A stretch of 64,000 nucleotides of DNA, taken from NCBI GenBank assembly GCA_019671135.1, contig JAHRHY010000001.1, positions 3,410,001 through 3,474,000 on the forward strand, written 5' to 3'. The notes below the pieces were generated by a model that was not told where the DNA came from, did not search any database, and saw only the letters and a program-made list of their open reading frames with translations. Source of the stretch: Linnemannia hyalina. Its lineage: Eukaryota > Mortierellomycota > Mortierellomycetes > Mortierellales > Mortierellaceae. This document shows positions 42,621-53,800 of this stretch, piece after piece (the stretch's first letter is position 1; each line of letters opens with the position of its first letter). The position numbers were made by a program, and so were the translations under genes.

Positions 42621-44110
42621 GTTGACGCGTTGATGTGGATTTGGAGGAGTGGAGGAGTGGTGGAAAAAGGAAGAAGCAACAACGTGAAGGTGAAGGTCGG
42701 AGTGTGGTGGCGATTGAAGGAGAAGAAGGAAGTCAGTCCAGGGTTTGCTGAATGAGCGATGAAGCCAAGCGAGCAAAGAGACTGAGTGAGGAAGAAAGGA
42801 GTAAAGATCGTCGTGAGAGGGAGGGTAGAGGTGAGAGTGTCAGTTGAAGAAGGAAGAAGAAGAAGAAGTAGATAAAAAGTGGAAGAGGAAAAGAAAGAAG
42901 GAAAAAAAAGGGCGGTAGTGGGACAAGAAGAAAGAAGAGAAACCTCGAGTGCACTCCACTCCACAGGGGTGAGAGAAGCGAAGGGACTGAGAAAGGCAAG
43001 TCCGATAGGGGAAGGAAGGCATTTCATCGATTGAATTGAACGTTATTGAATACTTCTGCCCGGGCATGCAGCACATTGAGCACACATGGTGTATGTTCGT
43101 TATTCAAACCAATTGATTGGACTTGCTCTCGTTTCCCCCTCTCTTTCCTTCCCTCTGCTCTTTCTGGTGCTCCACGCTGTTCTCATATGATGGCAGACGA
43201 TGAGAGCGAATCGCCTTCTTCTCCTTCTTCTTGTTCAATTGTCTCTATTGTACTTTTGGCTTCTTTCCTTCATTTTTCTCCGGAGCAAAAGACGATCACC
43301 TTCCGGCTTGCTTGCTTGTTGGTTGGCGGGTATCGCTGAGTGTGTGCCAGGTGGCATCGAAGACTTGGTATTTGATTCTTAGCAGGCACAGGATCATGAG
43401 CAGGAAGACTCACCCCTCATCCCGATCCTCCCGTCTTGCCTCGCTTCCTTGATTCCTTGCTTCCAAGCCCATGTCTCCTTGCGTGCATGTCCGATCTCGA
43501 CAAATCAAAGCCGATTCCTACTTGATTCAATTGCAACCTATTCTAAAACGACAAGTAAGCGCACGAATGGTCACTTCCGCCCAAACGAAAACCCTGCCTG
43601 CCATTTTTACACTAGCACCTCAGCCATCCATTCACGAACAAGGAACAAAAGAAAAAAACAACCAAAACGGCAACTCAACTTGCTTTCGTTTGCTCCCTCT
43701 TTCCTCCTGGAATATTTCTGCTCTTGTTTCCCTTCCTCCAGAGGATGATGAGATTAAGAAATAAAAAACGAGGGGAAAGAGTACCTTGAAGGAACTACAA
43801 AAAAAGCCAACGGCCTCAATGTACATGTACATCATAGAAAATGAGAAACAACAAGAGAATAATGCCCTTTTGTCGTTCGCTCTACAACCTATGCCCGTTT
43901 GACGGTCTCCTGTGACGACTCTCTCGGCCGTTGTTGTCTGTGATGTGTGATGTCGTGTGTCCTGCCTATCCATTCATATCTCGTGTGTGGGTTTTAGCTT
44001 TGGCTATTCCGCCTAGAGGCCGTTGCCCGTTGCCTGTCTTTGCCCAATGCCTTGACTCCCCTCTCTGTTTCTTTCCTGTCTTTCTTTCTTCGTTGTCCTT
44101 GTGGGCAAAA

Positions 44111-44117
44111 CAACAGC

Positions 44118-44170
<53 letters not shown>

Positions 44171-44171
44171 A
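44111..44171 (+). repeat. (CAA)n microsatellite
   Basis: About 20 CAA units with one CAG interruption near the start, in non-coding DNA. Confidence 0.95.
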
Positions 44172-47100
44172 AGGCTAACCTGGCCTACTCGGTTCGTTGT
44201 CATTTCCTCTCTTTCTTTTATCTCTCTCACGATCTTTGGATCTAGGGATTGGAACACTGTTGCTTACTTGCCACCCCCCTATAAAAATCGTATGAAAAGA
44301 GAAAGGGGGATCAAAGAACACAAGAACCATAAACAATGGATGTGCGCGCGATCCAGTCGGCTTATCGCTTTGGCTAATTGAAGAGATCCACTTGACCCAG
44401 GCACAACGCAAGAAGTCTCGAAGAGATAGCTATTTCTTCTATATCTACCTATCTATCTCTGCTATCTTTCTTCGCTTCCCATGTCGTAACAATAATAGCA
44501 AGTGTGAATGCGTGTGTCCGTCTTTTTATCATCCTTTTTTTTTTCCTTCTTTATGAATTTGCTTGGCCCATCATTGCCCTTTTGGATTCAAGCGTCATAG
44601 GCCCTTATCACAAATGAAAGAAAACCAATAGCCGGACTGGACGGGACAGGACTGTGACCGTTTTGAACAAAAATGACACCCTTCCTTCTCTCTCCGTATC
44701 ATTACGTCCATCCGCATCTTACCCACTAGCGCCATCAAAAATCATCCACTCGACCCATCTCCCCCCCCCATGCAACTTGTCCTTCTATCGCCAGGGATAG
44801 GGACGCTAGGAGGAACAGGGACAAGCAAGAGGGTGAGGTGCGGTACGCACTGAAAATGGAAAGGATAGGAACCCTCTTTTTTTTTAATTTTCGTTTTCGT
44901 ATGGAACACACACAACATGCAATTTGCATGCGAGTCCGTACGGGTGTCGTGTAGAGATGATCGTTCCCTCCTCCCTCCGAGGCAAGGCAAGGCAGGGCTC
45001 GGAGGACCGGAAAGACAGGAAGCGAGAAGAGGGTAGGGACGTTTGTGCCACCTATTTTCTTATTGCTTTGCCTATTGCCGAGTGCTCTTATATTTTTTGT
45101 TGACACACTGCTATTGCACTCTCGTGCTCCACGAGTCTCTTATTTGGATCTCTTTGTCAATCAACAACAAAAAATATCCAAAGAAAATAGACAGGACTGG
45201 AAAGAGCACACACACAAACACAGAAAAATAACAATCAAACAAAAAGTCATGCGTCATGAGTAACCTTGCTTGAACAACCATAGAGAAAAGCACATGCTAT
45301 CACCCCACGCTATTGCTTAGGTGAAGTCCCAGAAGTGTCAAGTCCGAGGTCCTCTGAGCCGGCAGCCAACCGTTTTCATGGATCTTTTTTCTTTCATTTC
45401 CTTTCGTCCACAACTCTTTTTTTTTTCCGATAAAGTCAACAAACGATAGCATGAGGCGTGAGTGTGACCAATTTGCATGCATGCGAAATAGGTAGCAAGC
45501 TCTTTTTGCCGATTGCTAATATAAGATCAGTCAGTCGAGCCGTGTGTATGTTTATTTGTTGTCGTGGTTCAAGAGAGGAGGAGCAATAGTCGACGACGGC
45601 AGAATAATGACAGCCAACCAAGCCAAGTGTATTATGAACCCCCTTACTTCACCTCCTACTCCCCACAACGCCCAATACCTTCACTCTGTCCTTGGTTTGT
45701 ACCTTTCGTATCATCCAACCATTCCTTCAAATATCAAACGAATACAGATCATTGGAGGATATCGACATAGAGAGAGTGTGTGTGGGTCATTGAAGAAAAC
45801 CCATTCGTCTCTCCTTCTGCTCTGTGAATAGATTTAAAAAAAAGGGGGGAAATGAGCATTCGTGTTTGTGTTTTAGTTGAGCTATCTACAGGATCCTTCA
45901 TTGCCATTTCGCCCCTCGTCGTCCTGGATCGGTCATCACTGTCGTCATGTATCATCTCCTTTCCCCTATCTCGCTCTCGAGGTTCCTAACATGCAATGAT
46001 GGTGATGAACCCTCACTCTCCTATTCGACAGCCTCTCTTTTCCGGATCAATTCCTCTCTCCTTCTATTATTGCCGACAGACTGCGATAAAATGAGACCAA
46101 TGTGTACATTGTATGGTGTAGACGGACAGAGGGGTCGTGATAAAACATACGTCTAAAATAAAAGGTGCCCGTGAAAGAAAACAAAAAAAAAAAGTCAGGG
46201 TCATCAGTCAAGCTCTGCTTTCTCTCTTCCTTCAGTCATCAACAAGAAGGTCGGATGAACAAGAGAGGGAGGAATGTCTATCGGAACCTATTTTTGTTAA
46301 AAAAGGTTGACAAGAGATCGACAAGGAACCAATCATGGGCATTCCCTGTCCCAGGAAACAGCCACTGATTTCCTGATATTCAGGCACCAAGTGTGTTTTC
46401 TATCCAATCAGGGGCAGCCATCACATGACTGTATCTTCAGTATCCATAATCACCAATCACCACCATCATCGGCAGCAACGTATATCTCTTTTAATCGCAT
46501 GTACATACCCCCTTTCCGCGTGTCATCATGTTTTCTTTCTCTGAGACCTGTGTACTGTACCTGACGGCTTGCAACAGCAGGAGTGTGATGTAACGGACCA
46601 TTGTGGTGGGGCAGTGTAGAGCAATAGCTACAGAATAGTGATCGTGATTGATTGATTGATATGAGTGCCATGTGTCCAGACAGACACACCCTCCTCCTTG
46701 TTTCGATCCTAGGGATCCTTTTTTCGATCCAACGGAAAGGAAGACAAAGCTAACAATAATAATCGCGGAGAATGATCAATCATTCTCACCTTCCTTTCCC
46801 GATGCCCAAGGACGACCTAGTGATCAACAATAAAAAAAAAATACCCTGTAAATAAGTTGTACGTTGCACATCCTCAGGGCTCTCTCTCCCTTCCGTGTAT
46901 GTCTCTGCCAGGGAAAAAAACAAGATTCCTGTACACTCGATAGATTGGGTGTAACGTGTGATGTCCCAATGGTCATCTGGCCCTCCCATGCTCTCGCTTT
47001 TTCTATTTATTTTATCTCTTATTTCGCTCTCTTGCACCATCACAGCCAGCGTGATCATTCATGGTGGATATATATGTTACCATGGCAGAGTTCCCATTCG

Positions 47101-48806
47101 CCCATTTCCAATCATCGCCTTTTTTTTGCTCTCCACTACAAAAATCGAATGGTTCGTCTTCCTTTGTGGCGACCAAATATTTTCACAGCCTCATAGCAAA
47201 CAGGTTGCCTTCTCGATGCATGTATTGAGCCTATGTTTCTGTTATTGTCTATGACGATCGAGATGGAGATGATGATGATGATGATCCCTGTCTGTACGGA
47301 AAATCAAAGACGCCAGACAGCGGGAAACAACCTTACTATTGTCGATCATGATCCTGAACGAGCGAGTCAAATTCCTAGCCATGGCGAACGTGTGTTCCTC
47401 TTCTTCGGAAAATGCCACCTGATCACACAGAAAATAACATTGACGCTCTTTCCCCGAGGAGTCCACTTTGCAATTATGGCCTATGGTTGTCGCACACCTC
47501 TCCTCGTTCCTAAACAGACCTGACACCTGTTGCTTGCTTGCCTGGGAGAATGGTACGATGTTGAGCGGTAGCATGTACACCGATAACCAGGGAGGTAGGC
47601 ATGGGGTTTGAGATTTCGTGCTTGAGGCTTCTGTGTTCTCGCTGTACATGTAATTTCAGATGTGTCTCTGCTCACAAGGTCATTCATCCCACGGTATCAA
47701 CGATTGTGTTACTCTAGCACCCTGCCAGAGTAGGAAAGAAAAGGACACACGATGCGCCCTACCAACGTCTGTAAAGTGACTTTGATTGACGTTCCTTGAC
47801 GCGAGCAGCATGTTCTCTTTATTCCATTTGTTTCCTCGCACATGTCCCTCTGTGAACAACCCTCACTCCCCCTTTCCAGTCCATGTAGCTCATACTCACA
47901 AAGCTCTTTGCTAAGGAAAAAAAGCAGGAGTTCTTCGTCATCGTCACTCTCTGGGACTTGAGGCAAGCGCAGTTTTCCCCTTTCTTTTACATTCTTTTAT
48001 TTCCCTATTTATGTGTTCTCGATTCCCATGGTTTGCCTGTGCAGCCGCAGGATGAGGATGAGGAGATGAGACGAGTTGTTGTTTTTGTTGTTGTTGTCCA
48101 CCCACTCGGCTTATCTTTTGTGTCCTACTCCCGTCCCTACTCCCATCGCTCTCCCTACATCAACATTGTTTCCTTCTCCCCCCTGATCACGCCCCCTTGT
48201 CACCTTAAACACACCTTTAGCCCCTTCTTCTCGTTTTCTATCTCTCGCTGGACTTGAGGCCGTGTCTGTTGTTTTCATGAATCCTGCTGTGGAATTCCCT
48301 CCGAAAAGTTACGATAGGTGCATAACTTTGTGTTCTACTCACACTACACGCCTCTAGAACACGGCTCACTCTTCTCACTCTTGCTTTGCTGGCATGTGTT
48401 TGCAGACAGGAAGGCAAATATCAAAGGGTTCCATCTGGTGTATGTACCCAGTGTGTTGACGTCTCATCAATCGTGTCGTGTTTGTCGTGTGTGTATACGT
48501 ATGTTTACCTCCTTCCTCCGTCGTCCCTTCGACATCCTTATCTTTCCATTATTCTCTTCCACTTTTCAACTCCTTTCTCTCTTTTTTTCTTCCTTTACAC
48601 ACAGCACTCGCCTACCCCACACCCATTCCCATTTTCCTCCTTCCATAGCGTGAAAGCTATCCGTTATTTGCAAAACCACCGAAGCATACAGGCCTATCCC
48701 ATCCCAGAACTGCACGCTCCTTTTCCAACAAACAACCTTATCAGTCTCCAGGGTCCCGTTATCTCGCAGGTCCAGCCCAGCCTCTCCTTCCCTCCATACA
48801 TCCTCG

Positions 48807-48829
48807 GTCCGTCCGTCCGTCCGTCCGTC
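48807..48829 (+). repeat. (CCGT)n microsatellite
   Basis: Five to six tandem CCGT units in the leader of the small gene at 48977. AATCCC repeats follow at about 48940-48960. Confidence 0.9.
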
Positions 48830-48976
48830 TTCCTGTGCTTCTCCACAAGCTACCTTCCTCCTCCAAAAAGAATCTTATCTACAAGCGTCAATTGGCGTCA
48901 TCCCTTCCCTTCAAGCGTTTCTTCAAACTCCGTCAACTACTCAATCCCAATCCCAATCCCAACTCAAGCTGTTATC

Positions 48977-49267
48977 ATGTCGTCGATCTTGAACGTCCTC
49001 CGCCAGGCCCCCACCCCCACGCGCCACTTCACGTCGCTCCAAATTGTATCCTCGGCCAAGGCCAGCTCCTCGCGTGCGACCTTCAACCCCGAGCACCACC
49101 CTATTGTTCTGCAACAATTGGTCGAGTCGCTCTCGCCCAACTCCTTCATCACCCCCGCTACGTCTGGTAGCAACTCTGCTGCTGTCAAGGAGTCCATCTC
49201 TGGAAACGTTGCTACTGCTGCTGCCAGTCAAGGATCTCAAGGCCAGGCCAACAAGATTGCACAGTAA
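48977..49267 (+). CDS. Small protein, possible mitochondrial presequence, unknown function
   Basis: A 96-residue frame beginning MSSILNVLRQAPTPTRHFTS. The first 35 residues lack acidic side chains and contain Arg, His, Lys and Ser, as in mitochondrial targeting peptides. A central conserved-looking stretch (PEHHPIVLQQLVESLSPNSF) is followed by a Ser/Ala/Gly/Gln-rich tail ending NKIAQ. GC content and codon choice (many C-ending codons) differ sharply from the surrounding gene-poor DNA and match the genes, which is the main argument for coding. A CT-rich leader with the ATG in good context (ATCATGTCG) precedes it. No family is recognised. It could be only the last exon of a larger gene, but no upstream acceptor is needed. 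Confidence 0.55.
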   Translation: MSSILNVLRQAPTPTRHFTSLQIVSSAKASSSRATFNPEHHPIVLQQLVESLSPNSFITPATSGSNSAAVKESISGNVATAAASQGSQGQANKIAQ

Positions 49268-50846
49268 ACCCTGTTATTTTTTGTCCTGAACCGAAAGGCT
49301 GAAAGACCTAACGAGACCGAGACGTTTGCATGGTCAATTGTCCACCACTGGTTACCCTTCCCTTTTCTCCGATGTATCATAGCCTCCCTCCTTCCTTCCC
49401 TTCTGTACTACTCCCCTTTATGTATAACCCAGTTTGCTTGTTCGAGTAAACCCCCCCAAAAAAAGATGACAAACAATACCCACCTTTTGAGTAGCTGCTT
49501 CCATGTATTTAAGAGCCAATAAACAAATGAAAAGAAAAAAAAAAAAAGTCAAGAACAAAGAACAAAGAACAAAGAACAAAGAGCATGAAAGGGCGCAATA
49601 ATGCGAACATTTTTGATTCTCGAGTGGCTCAGCTCGTGTCCAATATGAAGGTATTAAGGGGCTGCGATCTCCAGTGTCTGGGAGGTAACCTTCTGAACAC
49701 TCCCAAGGTGTCCCTACGTTGGTTGGTTCTGTCTCTCACTTCTCTTGCCCCCTCTCTCCTTTTCTCTTCTCCTTTCCCTGTGCTCTTTGTTTATTCCGTT
49801 CATTGTTTCCCTCGAAACCAGTGCTCATCATCACTTATTTTCTTTTCTTTGTTCATGATTTGCTCTTTGCCATCACCCCTGTCCGTCTGGAGTGCGGCCA
49901 GACCTTGACACCACGCCCCACACACACCGGCCAACACATATACTTTCACATACACAAACACATACACTCCACTCCCTAGTCTCAGTTGAGGGTTGAAGAG
50001 AACAGTAAAAACACAGCTGCAGCTACCCTTTCGACTTCGGACACACTTTTACCCTCTTCTCTTTACACTTCTGTTTTCGATTCCATTGCCTTCTTGTCCT
50101 ATCCTGTCCTTGCTGTCCGACTCTCCCTCTCTATCTTCATTCGAACTCCTTGTACTCTACTGTACACTCTCAAGAGGTAAATACAAATACGTCCATGGCT
50201 ATTTTCATATTCGCATTCTTTCACAAGTGAAAGAAAGAAGAAGCAATTGAGCCCGGTCTTTGCTGCAATGCAATTATCGTTTTTCCTTGACACCGGACTC
50301 TCCTACTGGACAACAGCAATCGAGACACACTTTCCTTGCGCCGGCTACTTCTCTCTCGCTTTTCCCTTCGTTCCATTCTCTCAATTCCGTCTTTCAAACT
50401 TATCCATTTTATTTTGTATCACACAAACCTTTAGACGTCCAGAACCCGCAGCCCGGCTCGACTAGCGCCCTTGCTTATTATTCTCGTACCATCACCAACA
50501 CTCTTCTTCTCTTTCTCCCCACTCCGACTACCCTTCCTTCCTTCCGCCCTTTAAGACACAGCCACAAGGATCCGTTTGTTCTCTTCTTTTTTTTTTTCCC
50601 ATCATCACATATTCCTTGTTGGATATGGCCCTCCAACATCTTTTCAACCGTACCCTCCCCTTCACAAACACCCACGAATCCTTGAAATACACCACAAGCC
50701 AGCGCTCTGGTCTCTCTCCTTCAAGGTAAAAAAAAGCAAGACCGGCAAAACTAGTCCACAAGACCACTAGCGTTTTCCTTTTTCTCTTTGCAAAATTGTG
50801 TCAGTGAGACTTGACAAACTCCCTAAACGACCCATTTTTCTCCAAA
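49268..50846. other. Intergenic, 5' region of LRR gene 2
   Basis: A long CT-rich leader (49720-50840) precedes the ATG at 50847. It contains (AACAAAG)n at 49551-49581. Frames open here have leader-type composition. There is no gene. Confidence 0.5.
49551..49581 (+). repeat. (AACAAAG)n short tandem repeat
   Basis: Four to five heptamer units directly after an A-rich stretch (49531-49547). Confidence 0.85.
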
Positions 50847-53800
50847 ATGACTTTGTCCTCCTCCACTAGGACCACATTAGGTGTCATAGCAGACCCCAAG
50901 CAAGACCAGTTTGAGCTGAGGCAGCTGGGTGGACATCTACACAAACCATCCACTGCTCAGCGGAGCGTCCACCACCACCAGCCTCGTCACCATCCGCATC
51001 ATGGTCACCAGCATATTCAACCCATTGACAGCTCACCACTCGACCGTATGCAAAATACAGTAGACGATCTTGTTATATCATCCCCTCCAATCTCTCAGAA
51101 GGCCACTGCCTCTCAAGGATCATGGAAGCCAGTAACCACCACCATCCACCATGACGCAGCACGAGTCGATGTCGTCCGGGCTAAAGTGCTATCACTTCTC
51201 CGTCAGCGGTTCTTGATTCACGAATATACCACCCCTCGATTCTTTGTTGTACTACCAGACGAGGCCACCGATCCTCTCGTCAACAGCAACACCAATACGT
51301 CAGAAGCACCAGCAACAGGTGCAGGAACGGGGGCAGGGACAGGGACAGGGACAGCGATAGATCAGGAGCCACCAAGACGTCGCTACCGCCTTTACTTCTT
51401 GTGCGAGTGTAGCGCCAGTTTCACGCTACCGCTTGGCAGTGGGCTGAATCACCTGCACATTGCCAAGCACCCTGGATATGAGATCGAACCTGGAAGAGAA
51501 GTCGAGTTTTTCAGGCGTTACGGGACGTTGGTCATGATGCTTCTCATCTTTCTCCGGCACGGCTACGACCCATCGGACGAAAGCCCCCCAAGCTCGTCCA
51601 AGTCAGCCCCGCCAAAACACTCCAAGGACGACCCCCAGTTCACGGATGCCAAGGAAGCACTGTTGAAGCGAGTGAACAGGATTTCGGCTCTCAAAGCCGC
51701 CGATTTGCCGGATGCGATCGCCCACCAGGTGGAGCAAAAGGTTGATGGCATGATTGCCTATCTCGAGCAACTCCGAATGGCGGACCACCAGGAGTCGTCC
51801 AACTTTACCAACAATACCAGTAACGGCGACACCCCCTCCGGAGTTGAGATGGACACAAAAGCCGACGATAACAAATCGTCGCCCGCATCCTCTCTGGAAG
51901 ACCAACACATACAAGGAATCACCAGCCTGTCCGACTTGCACCAACTTTATTCGTTCCTGGGTCTCTCCACCGTCACCAAGCGAGTCCAGTCAGGACAACT
52001 CGGCAACTTGTATCGCATCAGCAATGTGAGGGGTCAAGTCAGCTGGGTGTGCGTCTATCACTACCGGTGGACGTTTCTAGAAAAAAACATTGACGATTTT
52101 GAACACTGGATCGTGACCCGCCGAGGTCATTTCGACAAACAAACTGGATCTGTCTCAATGACGCTGGTCTCAAGAGCCAACACCCGGACTTTTTGTTCCT
52201 GGATTACCAACAAAGTCGCCCCGTCCCTGGTCGAGGTCCACCTCAAGCTTGGCTGGAAGTTTGGCAAGAAGGATCTCTGGAGACTCGCCAAGGCCTTTGC
52301 TAGTTCGACCGTCACGGTTCTCTCTCTGGACGGATGTTCGTTCGCAGGACACTCCAACTACATGAACGTTCACAAAAAGTACGACCCAATCCTCCACCTC
52401 CTCAGCCACGGACAACTTCGGTCACTCGAGCTGCAGAGGTTCCCCTCCATGTTTTCCCGACTGTCTTCCAAGGCTGTCAAGGCAACATCCCTCAGACGAC
52501 TCGAACTAGGACCAGGAATGACAATCGACGCCAGGGACCGCGAATCCTTCAGCCAGCTCATCAAGTCCTGCTCGACCTTGGAAGAGCTGATCCTGCCGGC
52601 GTTTCCTGCGACCGGTCTTCATATGCAGGCAATCATGACTGGAGCTCGTGCGACGACCTCACTTGTCACACTGGATCTGTCCAACAGCGAGATGAATGAG
52701 GGCGCGGCCATCATTCTGGCCCAGGGACTCTTCAACAGCCACATCTGCCATCTGGATCTGTCGAAGAACGAGCAGCTCAGCGACATTGGTGCAGCCAGGG
52801 TTATCCGAGCTATCGGGCCACGGCTTGCAAGTCTAAAGATGGCGCGGACGGGATTCGGAGACATGGCGGCGGCCGCCCTCAGCAAGAGCATGGACGGCAT
52901 TTCGATCACCAGTACACTGCAAGACCAGCTCATGATGCAGCATCGACTCGATATCGCTGCCCTTACTGCGGGCCACCGCCCTATTCGCATCAGGGCACAG
53001 GACCCAATGTTGATGACGACCGGGCTCAAGGCCAAGGTCATCAAGGAGAAGATTCAGTCAGCTGGATGCTTGGTCTATCTGGATATCGAGGACAACGAGT
53101 GCTCCGCCAAGGGATTCCGAGCGTTGGCCCATGTCAAGTCCCGGCTCTACTTTGTGTACCTGAACCTTTCCGGAAGCAAGGGGCTCGAGGATGAGGAATG
53201 TGCTGCCATTCTGGATCGTGTCGCCAGTGCTGAGATGAGGACTCTTCGACTCTCGTGTACAGGATTCGGCGACCTATCGGCTCAGGCGCTCACACGGTCA
53301 TTTTCACGTTTCCAGGAGTTCACAAGTGATAGTGGTCCTCTAGGACGGGAATCAGGACTCTGCCAGCTGGAAGAACTGGACTTGCATGGCTGCCCAATCA
53401 GCATCGATGGATTCACGGTATTGTCAGACGGGTTATGTCGTGCTGGGGTCTCCTCGCGGCTGAAGAGCTTGGATCTGGGCCATTGTGGTGGCCTAGAGGA
53501 TGAGGCCGCTCATGACTTGTTGAAGGAAATCTTGCTCCCTAACGGTTCAGAGAGGATGTCTATCTTGTCGGAGCTGTCGTGGCATCGTCATGTCAACTCT
53601 GGATCGCAGTCGCTTATGGATGTGGCCAACCTCTTGAAGCGGGGCACCACCTTTGGCGGCCGCGATACGTTGTACGAGAACCGAGGCGGAGGACCTTTGG
53701 GAACCGAGAACAGGAATCGCAAGAGAGTTGAGGAGCCAGGACCCGATCGGCCATTGGCTCTGTTGGTCAGATCAGACTCTACGCCCGTCATGCCATCGAG

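Larger units (their letters stand above)
42621..48976. other. 6.4 kb gene-poor region
   Basis: Upstream of the low-complexity gene and of the small gene at 48977. It is mostly CT-rich or A-rich single-copy-looking DNA. Contained repeats are (CAA)n at 44111-44171, GATT repeats near 46646-46660 and CCGT repeats at 48807-48829. No frame exceeds about 135 codons before 48300 and none reads like a protein. The part nearest 42620 (to about 43000) is probably 5' UTR and promoter of the low-complexity gene. I see no RNA gene. Confidence 0.5.

Noticed and set aside
44111..44171. Regular repeat that might suggest a CRISPR-like array
   Set aside because: It is a simple CAA microsatellite with no spacers, in a eukaryotic genome.
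49585..49908. 107-codon plus-strand frame upstream of LRR gene 2
   Set aside because: It covers CT-rich leader sequence and has no protein-like pattern.
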